Source of the DNA: Halomonas meridiana
GTDB lineage: Bacteria > Pseudomonadota > Gammaproteobacteria > Pseudomonadales > Halomonadaceae
DNA: 64,000 nucleotides
Reading direction: 5' to 3'
Assembly: GCF_009846525.1 (NCBI RefSeq)
Contig: NZ_CP024621.1
Location: forward strand, 744,001 to 808,000
The position numbers were made by a program, and so were the translations under genes. Each line of letters begins with the position of its first letter. Within the stretch, counting starts at the first letter, position 1. Below, in pieces: positions 40,924-50,811 of this stretch. Under the pieces are notes generated by a model, which worked only from the letters and a program-made list of their open reading frames with translations, did no database searches and had not been told where the DNA came from.

Positions 40924-41664
40924 ATGTGGGCCTTTATCAACAAACTAAGATCCCCCAAATGGTTCTATGCCATTAGCGCCAAGCTGCAGCCGTTTTTCTG
41001 GGTGGCAGCAACGTTGCTGCTGCTGGTCGGCACCGTTTGGGGGTTGGTCTTTGCACCGGCGGATTACCAGCAGGGCAATAGTTTTCGCATCATTTATGTC
41101 CACGTCCCTGCGGCGTTTCTAGCGCAGTCCATTTTCGTTTCCATGGCGGTCTCCGGGCTGGTGTTCATGGTCTGGAAAATCAAAGTGGCCGATATGGCTG
41201 CCACCGTCATGGCCCCGTTGGGGGCTGCGATGACCTTCGTGGCCCTTTTTTCGGGCGCAGTGTGGGGCGTGCCGACCTGGGGCACTTGGTGGATGTGGGA
41301 CGCGCGCCTCACGTCCATGCTGATTCTGCTGTTTCTCTATCTGGGCGTGATAGCTCTGCGGGGTGCCTTTAGCAGCCGCGATAGCGGTTCCCGTGCCGCG
41401 TCGGTGCTGGCCATGGTCGGCGTCATCAATATCCCGATCATCAAATACTCCGTGGATTGGTGGTACACCCTGCACCAGCCCGCCACCTTTACGATTACCG
41501 GCCGCGCCGCCATGACCATGGATATGTGGGCGCCGCTACTCATTATGGTGTTGGGTTTTTACAGCTTTTTCATTGCCCTCACGCTGATGCGCACGCGCAG
41601 CGAAATTCTGCGTCGAGAAGCCAACAAGCGCTGGGTGCGCGAGCTTGCCGAGGAGACGAACTAA
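40924..41664 (+). CDS. ccmC: Heme handling protein CcmC
   Basis: Inner-membrane protein that loads heme onto CcmE at the periplasmic face. It is 246 aa with six membrane helices. The tryptophan-rich WWD motif reads [19 protein letters not shown] (about residue 120), with the two axial His in YVHVPAAF and [11 protein letters not shown]. Overlaps ccmD by 3 bp (stop TAA contains the A of ATG). Confidence 0.95.
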   Translation: MWAFINKLRSPKWFYAISAKLQPFFWVAATLLLLVGTVWGLVFAPADYQQGNSFRIIYVHVPAAFLAQSIFVSMAVSGLVFMVWKIKVADMAATVMAPLGAAMTFVALFSGAVWGVPTWGTWWMWDARLTSMLILLFLYLGVIALRGAFSSRDSGSRAASVLAMVGVINIPIIKYSVDWWYTLHQPATFTITGRAAMTMDMWAPLLIMVLGFYSFFIALTLMRTRSEILRREANKRWVRELAEETN

Positions 41665-41915
41665 TGGCCTTTTCCTCGCTGAACGAATTTTTTGCCATGG
41701 GCGGTCACGCGGTTTACGTGTGGGCTGCCTGGGGAGTCACTGCGCTATTGATGCTGGTCATCGTATGGCATGCCCGCCAGGAGCGCCGCCAGCTTCTTCA
41801 CACGGTCAAGCGTCGGGTGCGTCGTGAGCACGCCCAGCGCCAGTCGTCACCGCATGCGCAGCCTCTGCAAGAGCCCGTTACCTCTGCTCAAAAGGACGTT
41901 CACCATGACGCCTAA
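41664..41915 (+). CDS. ccmD: Heme exporter small membrane protein CcmD
   Basis: 83 aa with one N-terminal membrane helix ([19 protein letters not shown], about residues 16-36) followed by a basic cytoplasmic tail. It stabilises the CcmC-CcmE complex. The conserved [12 protein letters not shown] start and the position between ccmC and ccmE identify it. The frame overlaps ccmC by 3 bp and ccmE by 11 bp. The tail is longer than in E. coli. Confidence 0.9.
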   Translation: MAFSSLNEFFAMGGHAVYVWAAWGVTALLMLVIVWHARQERRQLLHTVKRRVRREHAQRQSSPHAQPLQEPVTSAQKDVHHDA

Positions 41916-42414
41916 ACGTAAACAGAAGCTGTTTGTCATATTGGGGCTATTGTCGCTCACCGCTATTGCGGTGGGGCTCACCCTGTACGCGCTGCGCGCC
42001 AACATCAATCTGTTTTTCAGCCCGGTGCAAATCGCCCAGGGCGATGCCCCCATGGAGCGCCAGATTCGCGCGGGTGGCATGGTCAAAGAGGGCTCTGTGT
42101 CCCGCGACCCGGAAAGCCTGGACGTCGAGTTTGTGGTGACCGACTACGTGGACGATCTGGAGGTCTACTACAGCGGGATTCTGCCGGACCTGTTCCGTGA
42201 AGGGCAGGGCGTGGTGGTGGTCGGCGAACTGCAGGCCGATGGTCGTCTCTACGCCGATAAAGTGCTGGCGCGCCACGATGAAAACTACATGCCGCCTGAA
42301 GTGGCTCAGGCATTGGAAGAAGCAGGCTACTCCCCGGCCGACTTTCAAGCGAAAGCCGCCGAAGTGGGCAAGCGCCTAGAGCAGGAAGGCTCCCCAGAAG
42401 GAAGCGACTATTAA
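41905..42414 (+). CDS. ccmE: Cytochrome c-type biogenesis heme chaperone CcmE
   Basis: 169-aa periplasmic chaperone with an N-terminal membrane anchor ([20 protein letters not shown]). It carries heme covalently on a His in [14 protein letters not shown] (about residue 126) and passes it to CcmF. The OB-fold strands [12 protein letters not shown] and [11 protein letters not shown] are typical. The ATG at 41905 follows AAAGGA inside the end of ccmD. Confidence 0.95.
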   Translation: MTPKRKQKLFVILGLLSLTAIAVGLTLYALRANINLFFSPVQIAQGDAPMERQIRAGGMVKEGSVSRDPESLDVEFVVTDYVDDLEVYYSGILPDLFREGQGVVVVGELQADGRLYADKVLARHDENYMPPEVAQALEEAGYSPADFQAKAAEVGKRLEQEGSPEGSDY

Positions 42415-42464
42415 CGGCTGAACGCACCCCACGCGATAAGGCCTGATGCTAATTCGGAGCGCCC

Positions 42465-44471
42465 ATGTTAATTAAGATCATTCCTGAAATTGGCCACTTT
42501 GCCCTGGTCATCGCGCTATTAATGGCGGTGGTGCAGGCAGTGATGCCGCTTGCCGGGGCGGCGACCCGTCGCCCGCTATGGATGGCCTATGGCCGGCCCA
42601 TGGCGACAGGGCAATTCCTGTTCGTCGCCATTGCCTACCTCTGTCTGACCGCCAGCTACATGCTGGATGATTTCAGTGTGGCCAACGTGGCCAATAATTC
42701 CAACTCGCTGCTGCCCTGGTACTACAAGTTCAGCGCGGTGTGGGGAAACCATGAAGGCTCGGTGCTGCTGTGGAGCCTGATGCTAGCGGGCTGGGGTTAT
42801 GCGGCGTCGGTCTTCTCGGGCGACTTGCCCCGCGACATGGTGGCCAGGGTGCAGGGCGTGATGGGCATGGTATGTGTGGGCTTTCTGCTCTTCATTCTCG
42901 TGACCTCCAACCCCTTTGAACGCTTGCTACCCAACATGCCGCAGGATGGCGCGGACCTGAACCCGCTGCTGCAGGATTTTGGCTTGGTGGTTCACCCGCC
43001 GATGCTCTATATGGGCTACGTGGGCTTTTCGGTGGTTTTTGCGTTTGCCATCGCCGCGCTGCTGGGCGGGCGCTTAGACGCCGCCTGGACCCGCTGGGCG
43101 CGCCCCTGGACCAACGTGGCCTGGGCGTTTCTTACCGTGGGGATCGCACTCGGCAGCTGGTGGGCCTACTACGAGCTTGGTTGGGGCGGCTGGTGGTTCT
43201 GGGATCCGGTGGAGAACGCTTCGCTGCTGCCCTGGCTAACGGGCACGGCACTGGTTCACTCGCTGGCGGTGACCGAAAAACGTGGCTCGTTCAAGAGCTG
43301 GACGGTGCTGCTGGCGATCTCGACGTTCTCGCTGTCGCTGATGGGCACCTTCTTGGTGCGCTCGGGCGTACTGACCTCGGTGCACGCCTTTGCCAACGAC
43401 CCCTCCCGTGGCTTCTTCATTTTGATGCTGCTGGCGATTACCGTCACGCTATCTCTGCTTGTGTTTGCCCTGCGCGCGCCAAGGGTGAGCCATAAGGTCG
43501 GTTTTAACTGGCTCTCGCGGGATTCGCTGCTGCTGATCAATAACATCCTCCTGGTCATCATGACCGTGACGGTGCTCTTGGGCACAGTGTACCCGCTGAT
43601 TCTGGACTCTTTGGGGCTGGGTAAAATCAGCGTAGGCCCGCCTTACTTCAATGCGCTCTTTGTGCCGCTCACCGTGGTGATGTGTGTCTTCATGGGCTTG
43701 GGGCCAGTGGCGCGCTGGAAAAGCATGAGTGGCCGTGAGCTGTGGCGCAAGCTAGGTCTCGCGGCGGCAGCGGCCATCGTGCTGGGTGTGGCCATGCCGT
43801 TGGTCTACGACGGCGAATGGAACCTGTGGGTGTCGCTGGGCATTATTTCTGCGCTGTGGATCGTCTTGCCGATGGTGCGCGACCTGTTCGACAAGACCCG
43901 TCACGCCAGCTCGTTTGTCGCCGGGCTGCGCAAGCTCTCGCTCTCTTATTGGGGAATGGTGCTGGGCCACGTGGGCATTGCGGTGACCATCGTGGGCGTT
44001 GCCGTCGTTTCGAATTACAACATCGAACGCAACGTGCGCATGTCGCCGGGCACCACCGTGGAAGTGGCGGGCTATCAGTTCACCATGACGGAACTCACCA
44101 ACCGACGTGGCCCCAACTTCCTGGCCGATACTTCGATCATTCAGGTACAGCGCGGGGACGAGGGACGCAGCTTCGTGATGCGCCCCGAGAAGCGCCTTTA
44201 CCTCGCCACCGGCATGCCCATGACCCAAGTTGCGCTGCGCCCTGGTTTGTTCCGCGACCTCTATGTGGCCATGGGTGAAGACCTGGGCGACGGCAGCTAT
44301 GCCATGCGTGTCCAGTACAAGCCGTTTGTGCGCTGGCTGTGGTTAGGCGGCCTGCTCATGGCCTTCGGCGGCGTTCTAGCCGTTGTGGATAAACGCTATC
44401 GTCGTGTCGCGAGTCGCCAGACAGCTCCCGCTCGGACGGATCGTTCGTCGTCTCAGGAGGCTATGGTATGA
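42465..44471 (+). CDS. ccmF: Cytochrome c heme lyase subunit CcmF
   Basis: 668-aa inner-membrane protein with about 15 helices; takes heme from CcmE and attaches it to apocytochrome c together with CcmH and CcmI. The WWD motif reads WGGWWFWDPVENASLLPWL (about residue 240). SVLLWSLMLAGWGYAAS and FLVRSGVLTSVHAFANDP are conserved. Stop overlaps the ccmG/dsbE start by 4 bp. Confidence 0.96.
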   Translation: MLIKIIPEIGHFALVIALLMAVVQAVMPLAGAATRRPLWMAYGRPMATGQFLFVAIAYLCLTASYMLDDFSVANVANNSNSLLPWYYKFSAVWGNHEGSVLLWSLMLAGWGYAASVFSGDLPRDMVARVQGVMGMVCVGFLLFILVTSNPFERLLPNMPQDGADLNPLLQDFGLVVHPPMLYMGYVGFSVVFAFAIAALLGGRLDAAWTRWARPWTNVAWAFLTVGIALGSWWAYYELGWGGWWFWDPVENASLLPWLTGTALVHSLAVTEKRGSFKSWTVLLAISTFSLSLMGTFLVRSGVLTSVHAFANDPSRGFFILMLLAITVTLSLLVFALRAPRVSHKVGFNWLSRDSLLLINNILLVIMTVTVLLGTVYPLILDSLGLGKISVGPPYFNALFVPLTVVMCVFMGLGPVARWKSMSGRELWRKLGLAAAAAIVLGVAMPLVYDGEWNLWVSLGIISALWIVLPMVRDLFDKTRHASSFVAGLRKLSLSYWGMVLGHVGIAVTIVGVAVVSNYNIERNVRMSPGTTVEVAGYQFTMTELTNRRGPNFLADTSIIQVQRGDEGRSFVMRPEKRLYLATGMPMTQVALRPGLFRDLYVAMGEDLGDGSYAMRVQYKPFVRWLWLGGLLMAFGGVLAVVDKRYRRVASRQTAPARTDRSSSQEAMV

Positions 44472-44995
44472 CACGACGCCTGCTGCTTTTACTCCTGCCG
44501 ATTGGCTTTCTCGGTATCGCGCTGTTTCTGTACCAAGGGTTGGGGCGCGATCCGTCGCAGCGTGACTCTGCGCTGATGGCACGTGAGTTTCCCGTATTCG
44601 AAGCCACCACGCTACGCGATGCTGATCGCCAAGTGGATCAAACGCTGATGATGGGGGAGGTCACGCTGGTCAATGTCTGGGGTGAGTGGTGCCCTGCATG
44701 TAAGCAGGAGATGCCCCAGCTTTTAGAGCTCGCCGATCACGGCATTCGTATGGTCGGCATCAACTACCGGGACACCCGTGAAAAGGGGCTAGAGTTTTTG
44801 AGCGAGTTCGGTGACCCGTTCGAGGTCAACGTGTTCGACCCCGAGGGCAGCCTGGGTTTCGACCTCGGTGTTTATGGCGCGCCTGAGACGTTTTTGGTGG
44901 ATGCCGCAGGCGTGATCCGATACCACCATAAAGGATACGTGTCACCTGAAGACGTTCGTGAGCGCATCCTGCCGGAGGTAGAAAAATGGCGTTAA
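44468..44995 (+). CDS. dsbE: Thiol:disulfide interchange protein DsbE (CcmG)
   Basis: 175-aa thioredoxin-like protein anchored by an N-terminal helix. The reducing site is WCPAC in NVWGEWCPACKQEMP (about residue 75), with the cis-Pro loop VYGAPETFLVD (about residue 140). Keeps the CXXCH cysteines of apocytochromes reduced. Both ends overlap neighbours (4 bp with ccmF, 10 bp with ccmH). Confidence 0.95.
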   Translation: MTRRLLLLLLPIGFLGIALFLYQGLGRDPSQRDSALMAREFPVFEATTLRDADRQVDQTLMMGEVTLVNVWGEWCPACKQEMPQLLELADHGIRMVGINYRDTREKGLEFLSEFGDPFEVNVFDPEGSLGFDLGVYGAPETFLVDAAGVIRYHHKGYVSPEDVRERILPEVEKWR

Positions 44996-45456
44996 TGCGT
45001 GGGATCTTCGCCGTGATGCTGCTGGCACTGGCGGGCAGTGTCGTGGCGGCAGGCATTGAAGTTCGCGAGTTCGACGACCCGGTGATGGAGCAGCGCTACC
45101 GTGACCTCACGGCCTCCATGCGCTGCCCGTTATGCGAAAACCAGGCTATCGATGACTCTGATGCGCCGATCTCTGGTGATATGCGCGAGCGGGTCTATCA
45201 GCTGCTTCAAGATGGTCAGTCGGATATCGAAATCATCAATCACATGGTGCAGCGTTTTGGGGAGTACATCCTCTACAACCCGCGCCTGGAAAACCGCACC
45301 TACCTGCTGTGGGGGCTGCCCATCGGTCTGTTCGTCCTCGGCACGCTCGTGGTCGTACTGATGGTGCGTGCTCGACGGAATGCGTCTGCGAAAGCGTTGA
45401 GCGCCGAAGAGCGCGCCCGCTTGGATGCTCTGATCAACCGCGAGAGGTCTTCATGA
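44986..45456 (+). CDS. ccmH: Cytochrome c-type biogenesis protein CcmH
   Basis: 156 aa with a signal peptide (about residues 1-23), a periplasmic three-helix domain with the redox pair in MRCPLCENQAIDDSDAPI (about residue 45), a membrane helix around residue 110 and a short charged tail. Together with CcmG it reduces apocytochrome cysteines. This is the short CcmH (CcmL) form; the TPR part is encoded separately by ccmI, as in Pseudomonas and unlike E. coli. Confidence 0.94.
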   Translation: MALMRGIFAVMLLALAGSVVAAGIEVREFDDPVMEQRYRDLTASMRCPLCENQAIDDSDAPISGDMRERVYQLLQDGQSDIEIINHMVQRFGEYILYNPRLENRTYLLWGLPIGLFVLGTLVVVLMVRARRNASAKALSAEERARLDALINRERSS

Positions 45457-46694
45457 CACCGCTCTGGATAGCGATTGCACTACTGTTATTACCTGCTCTA
45501 TGGCTGCTGATTGCCCCCATGCGCGGTGCCCGCGTTCTGCGCGACCAGCTAGATCACTTTGAAGCCAACGATACGTCTGCCGAGCAGAACGTGGCGATTT
45601 TCCAGCGGCGCATGGCGTCCCTGGAAGCGGCACGCGAGCGTGGCGACATCGACGACGCTCGTTTTAATGAAGATCGCCTAGAGCTAGAGCGCAGCCTGCT
45701 GGAAGACACCGCCACTCAGGCCAAGCGGCCGCTGAAAGCTGCGAGCGCTGGACGGCTGGTGGTGCCGCTGGTCATGGTAGCGGTGGTGGGTGCCAGTACG
45801 TTTTGGTATCAGCAAAACGGTGCCGAAGGAGACCTGACGCTCTACGCGATTCAAGAAGAGATCAGAAACGACCCGGAAGGCTCGTTGATGATGTTCCTGG
45901 AGCGCATGGAAGCCGAAGCCGAGCGCCAGCCTAACAACCCCAACGTGTGGAGCTCGCTGTTTCCACTCTACCGGGATACCGGTCAGCCTGACAAAGCGGT
46001 CGATGCGCTGGAGCGCTTGATCGCCATCGAAGGGCGCATTCCGCCGCTGCTCGCTCAGTTGGCGCAGCTCCGCTTCTTCATGGCCGAGCGGGAGTTAACG
46101 CCCGAGGTACAGGCGCTGGTCGATGAAACGCTTGAGCTAGACCCCCGTCAGCCCACCGTGTTGGGGCTTCTGGGCATTCACGCCTTCGATAACGGTGATT
46201 ATGAAACGGCCGTCGACCGTTGGCGCCGTGCCGTTGCCAATATTTCAGACCCAGAGACGGCTGCTTCCCTGCGTGAGGGTATCCGGGTGGCCCAAGAGCG
46301 CATGGGCGTCGCACCGGAGCCATCTGCCGCCGCTCAGGGCCAAGGCGTGCGGGTGAGCGTCTCGTTGGATGAGGCGCTGGCAGACCGTGTCAGCGACGAT
46401 GCGACGGTGTTCATTACCGCACGGGACATCGATGGCGAGCTGCCGCCGCTGGCGGTGACCCGCGCTCGGGTCTCTGAGCTGCCGATGACCGTGGTGCTGG
46501 ACGACGCCGCTGCCATGTCGCCGCAAGCGCAAATCTCTCAGGTGCGTGAAGCGCGCCTGGTGGTGCGTGTCTCGGAATCTGGGCAGGCCACGCCGCAGCC
46601 TGGGGATCTGTTTGGCGATTTGGAGAGCGTTAGCGTCGGCCCCATTCGCGAAGACGCTACCGCCAATGTCGTTATCAACCGTGTTTTTGAATAA
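45453..46694 (+). CDS. ccmI: Cytochrome c biogenesis TPR protein CcmI
   Basis: 413 aa. Two N-terminal membrane helices (about residues 3-20 and 105-123) surround a cytoplasmic leucine-zipper-like loop; a periplasmic TPR region (about 160-290) with TVLGLLGIHAFDNGDYETAV binds the C-terminus of apocytochrome c; a beta-rich C-terminal domain follows. ATG at 45453 overlaps ccmH by 4 bp. Last gene of the ccm operon; smc starts 33 bp later with no obvious terminator between. Confidence 0.93.
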   Translation: MTPLWIAIALLLLPALWLLIAPMRGARVLRDQLDHFEANDTSAEQNVAIFQRRMASLEAARERGDIDDARFNEDRLELERSLLEDTATQAKRPLKAASAGRLVVPLVMVAVVGASTFWYQQNGAEGDLTLYAIQEEIRNDPEGSLMMFLERMEAEAERQPNNPNVWSSLFPLYRDTGQPDKAVDALERLIAIEGRIPPLLAQLAQLRFFMAERELTPEVQALVDETLELDPRQPTVLGLLGIHAFDNGDYETAVDRWRRAVANISDPETAASLREGIRVAQERMGVAPEPSAAAQGQGVRVSVSLDEALADRVSDDATVFITARDIDGELPPLAVTRARVSELPMTVVLDDAAAMSPQAQISQVREARLVVRVSESGQATPQPGDLFGDLESVSVGPIREDATANVVINRVFE

Positions 46695-46727
46695 CCACCA
46701 CGTAAGCTACCGCTGCTAAGGGTCGCA

Positions 46728-49700
46728 ATGCGCTTAACCTCTATACGTCTCGTTGGGTTCAAGTCCTTTGTCGATCCGGTCACCGTGCCCTTCGATGGCA
46801 ACATGACGGCCATCGTTGGGCCCAACGGCTGCGGTAAATCCAATATTATCGACGCCGTGCGCTGGGTGATGGGGGAGTCCTCCGCCAAAACCCTGCGCGG
46901 CGAATCCATGGCCGACGTTATTTTCAACGGCTCTACCGGGCGTAAGCCGGTAGGGCAGGCTTCTATCGAGCTGAAGTTCGATAACCGCGATGGCGGTATG
47001 GGCGGTTTATACGCCCAGTACTCAGAAATTGCCGTCAAACGCCTAGTGACCCGGGATGGTCAGTCCAACTACTTCTTCAACGGCCAGAAGTGCCGCCGCC
47101 GGGATATCGCCGACCTGTTCATGGGGACCGGCCTAGGCCCGCGCTCCTACGCCATTATCGGCCAGGGGATGATCTCGCGACTGATCGAAGCGCGCCCCGA
47201 CGACCTGCGTGCCACACTCGAAGAAGCCGCGGGGATCTCCAAGTACAAAGAGCGCCGTCGGGAAACCGAAAACCGCATGCGGCGCACCCAGGAGAACCTG
47301 GAGCGCCTGGACGATATTCGCGAAGAGCTGGATAAACAGCTCGAACGCCTCAAGCGCCAAGCGGAAGCCGCCAAGCGTTACCAAGAGCTCAAACAGCAAG
47401 AGTACCGCTTAAAAGGCGAGTTGGCGCTGCTGCGCGGCCGCACCCTGCGGGCCGAACAGTCTCACCAAGAGAGCCGTGTCCGCGAGCTGGAAATTGCCGT
47501 CGAGAAAGACGTGTTTGGCGTACGTCAGTGCGAAACCCGCCTGGAGCAGGCCCGCGAACAGCACGACGAGCTGGCCGACGTGTTGGACCGCCACCAGCAG
47601 CAGTTTTATGAAACCACCACGCGCATTGCCCGCTTAGAGCAGGATCAAGCCCACCGCCGCAGCCGCGAAGCACAGCTGGCTAACGACATTGCCACCGCCC
47701 GACGGGATCTCGACGAGCAGCGCCAGGTCAGCGAGGGCGACCAAGAGCGGCTCGCGGTGATCGACGAGCGCTTTGAGGAGCTGCTGCCCGAGCACGAAGC
47801 GCTGGAAGAGCAGCTCGAAATGCTCGAGCAGACCCTGGCCGACGCAACGCCAGCGCTGGAAGCCGCCGAACAGCAGTGGGCCGACGCCGAAAACCGCTGG
47901 CGTGAGGCCAGCCGCGATGCCGACCGTAGCCAAGACCAACTGCGTGATTTAGAGCAGCGTATTGCCCGTTTGCAGGCTGAGGGGCAACGCCGCCGCCAGC
48001 AGCGCGGCGAGCTGGCCGACATGACTGCGCTACAAAACGAGCACGCCGAATACCAAGCCCGCCTGGAAGAAGCCGACCAACGTGCCGACGCCTTCCAAGT
48101 GGAGCGAGAACAGTGGCAGCAGCGCTACAGCGATGCCAAAAGCGCCTACCAGCAAGCGGTAACCTCCCGCGACGAGCAACGCGCTGCGCTTAGCCAGCAG
48201 CAGGGTGAACTTGCTTCGCTGCAGGCGCTGATGGATGCCGCCCTGGCCGATCACGACCCTCAGCTAAGCGAAACACTTGCCGCTCATGGCCTTGCTGATG
48301 CCCCCCGCTTGGGTGAAGCCATTTCGGTCAGCCAAGGCTGGGAGCGGGTTATTTCCTGGCTACTCGCCCCTTGGTTAAACGCCCGACTGGTAGCCGCCCA
48401 TCAGCTAAACGCGCTGCCCGAAGCGCTGGCGACAGAGTGGTGCTTGATTGATCAAGCGTCGCCTTCCACAGCCACGGCGGGCGCAGGCCATCGCCTCAGC
48501 GATTTGGTGAAAGGCGCGGGCGCGCTAACGGAGTGGTTGGCGAGTATTCACTATGTTGATACTGCTGACGCGGCGGAAGCGTTGTTGCCTACGCTTGCTC
48601 CCGGTGAGAGTGTGGTTAGCCAAGACGGCGTATGGCGCGGTCGCGGTTGGCTGCATCAGCAATCCAATGGCGAAGGCGTCGATGCGCTACTGGTGACGCG
48701 TCGTCGCTTTGAGGAGCTGGCCGCAGAGCGTGAGCGGGCGGAAGAGGCGCTGGCGCTCTTGGATGAACAGTGCGAAGCCGCCAACGAGACGATTGAAACG
48801 TTAGAACTGACCCGTGAGCAGCAGGCGGAGCAGGAGCGCGACCACGCCGCCACCCGCCAACAGCTAGCGGTGCAAGAGCAGCGGCTTGCCCAACGCCTTG
48901 AGCATCTCTCCAGCCGCGCCATGGAGCTGGACGACGAACTGGCGCAACTGCAAGAAGATGAGGCGGAGTTAACGCTTACTTTAGAAGAGCAGCGCGCTCG
49001 TTGGCACACGGCCATGGAGCAACTGGAAACCGCCGCAGAAGCCCGCGAAACCAGCGCCGAACAGCGCCACCGCCAGCGTGAGCAGCGCGAGCAGCTCAAC
49101 CAACAGTATGCCCCGCTCAAAGCGCGTCAGCAGGCGTTGGCCCTGGAGCGTGAGCGCTTAAAAGCCGAGCGCGACAGCCTGCGCGCTCAGGAGGCCCGTT
49201 CAAGCGATACCGAAGAGCGCCTCTCGCTGCGTATTGCCGAGTTGGAAGAGTCTCGCGAAATGCTGGTCGAGCCCGACGAGCTGGCCGCTGAGGAGCTCGA
49301 AGAGCTGCTTCACCAGCGCGAACAGCAGGAGCGGCGGCTCAACGAGACGCGCCAGCAAGCTCAAACCTTGGCCGAGCAGCTGCGTAACGACGAACTAGCC
49401 CGCCAGCAGCATGAGCGCAATCTGGAACAGAGCCGCGAACAGCTCCAGCAGCGCCGTATGGAGGTGCAGGCGCTGGCGCTCAAAGCCGCCACCCAGGATG
49501 AGCAGTTAGCAGAACTAGGCCACGATGCCGATGCGCTCGCCAGCACGCTGCCCAGCGATGCCAGTGAGCCAGCGTGGCAAGAGCGCTTGGAGAGCACCTC
49601 GGAAAAGATCCGCCGACTGGGGGCGATCAACCTCGCCGCGATCGAGGAGTACGACCAGCAGGCCGAGCGGCGTAATTACCTCGAAGCCCAGCATGCCGAG

Positions 49701-50228
49701 CTTTCCGAAGCGCTCGACACGCTGGAGCGGGCGATCAAACGGATTGACCAAGAGACCCGCGTGCGTTTCCGGGAAACGTTCGATCAGGTGAATAACGGGT
49801 TGCAAACCCTCTTTCCTCGCGTATTTGGCGGTGGGGCGGCGTGGCTGACGCTGACCGGTGATGACCTGCTGGAAACCGGCGTGGCCATCATGGCCCGACC
49901 GCCGGGTAAGAAGAACAGCACGATTCACTTGCTGTCCGGTGGGGAAAAAGCGCTGACTGCGCTGTCGCTGGTCTTTGCCATTTTCCAGCTCAACCCTGCC
50001 CCGTTCTGTATGCTGGATGAGGTCGACGCTCCGCTGGATGACGCCAACGTTGGCCGCTACGCCAAGCTGGTGAAAGAGATGTCCGAAAGCGTGCAGTTCA
50101 TCTATATCACCCACAACAAGATTGCCATGGAAGCCGCCGAGCGCCTGATGGGGGTCACCATGCAAGAGCCCGGCGTTTCACGTTTGGTTTCCGTGGGTAT
50201 CGATGAGGCCGCCGAGTTGGTCGAATAG
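46728..50228 (+). CDS. smc: Chromosome segregation ATPase SMC
   Basis: 1166-aa condensin. Walker A GPNGCGKSN (residues 31-39); coiled coil about 165-490; hinge about 500-650; second coiled coil about 660-1000; signature LLSGGEKALTALSL (about 1070); Walker B FCMLDEVDAPLDDANVG (about 1092). The arms are very rich in Gln, Glu and Arg. Works with ScpA and ScpB, not encoded here. SMC in place of MukB, next to zipA-ligA, is the Pseudomonas-like arrangement. Confidence 0.96.
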   Translation: MRLTSIRLVGFKSFVDPVTVPFDGNMTAIVGPNGCGKSNIIDAVRWVMGESSAKTLRGESMADVIFNGSTGRKPVGQASIELKFDNRDGGMGGLYAQYSEIAVKRLVTRDGQSNYFFNGQKCRRRDIADLFMGTGLGPRSYAIIGQGMISRLIEARPDDLRATLEEAAGISKYKERRRETENRMRRTQENLERLDDIREELDKQLERLKRQAEAAKRYQELKQQEYRLKGELALLRGRTLRAEQSHQESRVRELEIAVEKDVFGVRQCETRLEQAREQHDELADVLDRHQQQFYETTTRIARLEQDQAHRRSREAQLANDIATARRDLDEQRQVSEGDQERLAVIDERFEELLPEHEALEEQLEMLEQTLADATPALEAAEQQWADAENRWREASRDADRSQDQLRDLEQRIARLQAEGQRRRQQRGELADMTALQNEHAEYQARLEEADQRADAFQVEREQWQQRYSDAKSAYQQAVTSRDEQRAALSQQQGELASLQALMDAALADHDPQLSETLAAHGLADAPRLGEAISVSQGWERVISWLLAPWLNARLVAAHQLNALPEALATEWCLIDQASPSTATAGAGHRLSDLVKGAGALTEWLASIHYVDTADAAEALLPTLAPGESVVSQDGVWRGRGWLHQQSNGEGVDALLVTRRRFEELAAERERAEEALALLDEQCEAANETIETLELTREQQAEQERDHAATRQQLAVQEQRLAQRLEHLSSRAMELDDELAQLQEDEAELTLTLEEQRARWHTAMEQLETAAEARETSAEQRHRQREQREQLNQQYAPLKARQQALALERERLKAERDSLRAQEARSSDTEERLSLRIAELEESREMLVEPDELAAEELEELLHQREQQERRLNETRQQAQTLAEQLRNDELARQQHERNLEQSREQLQQRRMEVQALALKAATQDEQLAELGHDADALASTLPSDASEPAWQERLESTSEKIRRLGAINLAAIEEYDQQAERRNYLEAQHAELSEALDTLERAIKRIDQETRVRFRETFDQVNNGLQTLFPRVFGGGAAWLTLTGDDLLETGVAIMARPPGKKNSTIHLLSGGEKALTALSLVFAIFQLNPAPFCMLDEVDAPLDDANVGRYAKLVKEMSESVQFIYITHNKIAMEAAERLMGVTMQEPGVSRLVSVGIDEAAELVE

Positions 50229-50811
50229 GGCGTATGGCCCATGGCTGCGCCGTGTTGCGACTTCCCAAGAGTTTCCTTATTTGCCAATGCGTGCCTGTCA
50301 CCTTGGGGCGCCAGCGCAAGCGGATAGTAACGCCATGCCCACGAAATGCTTTGATAACAGCGAGTTGTTGAAAAAACGTGGTGTTGACGGTGGGATCGTC
50401 GCGGCCGTATAGGCTTAAGTCCCGCTTATCGCTTGCGAATCATTGCCTGTCGTGAAAGCGCAATGCGTTCATAAGAAACTAGCGATAGTGAAAAACATTC
50501 ACTAGCATAACGTTTAAATAGGGTGAACTGAGTGGGTAGCGGCCTCACACGGCACTCCGCGCTTGGCCACCCATATCAGAGATGGAATAACGCGGAAAGG
50601 GCACTTTTGATGGTTGATAAGGTCGAAAAATTCGCCTAAAAAGCTCCCTTAGCGGCTCAAACGTGTGAAAATCAGCAAAAATTGGCTCTTTTCGTAGCAA
50701 CCGCGCTATGCTTGGTGCTAAATATCGATTTATAAGAAGGTTCCCATATTCTGGCGCAGTGCCGCGCACTGTGCCCTAGTAACCGGTTAGATGACCCATG
50801 GAATGCTCGAC
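50229..50811. other. Unexplained intergenic region smc-zipA with inverted repeats
   Basis: About 580 bp without a recognised gene. Visible structures are a perfect 7-bp inverted repeat TAGTGAA / TTCACTA (50486-50504) and a 10-bp hairpin GGCGCAGTGC-CGC-GCACTGTGCC (50753-50775) just before zipA. A 74-codon frame on the minus strand (50769-50545, ending SDMGGQARSAV) and a 25-codon frame at 50335 have no recognisable homology. The AT content rises after 50480, consistent with promoter sequence for zipA. No terminator for smc is evident. Confidence 0.4.

Noticed and set aside
48656..49120. Ser/Cys-rich minus-strand frame in smc
   Set aside because: Produced by the antisense of Glu/Gln/Arg-rich coiled-coil codons.
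50545..50769. 74-codon minus-strand frame before zipA
   Set aside because: No recognisable homology or clear ribosome site; kept only as part of the gap description.
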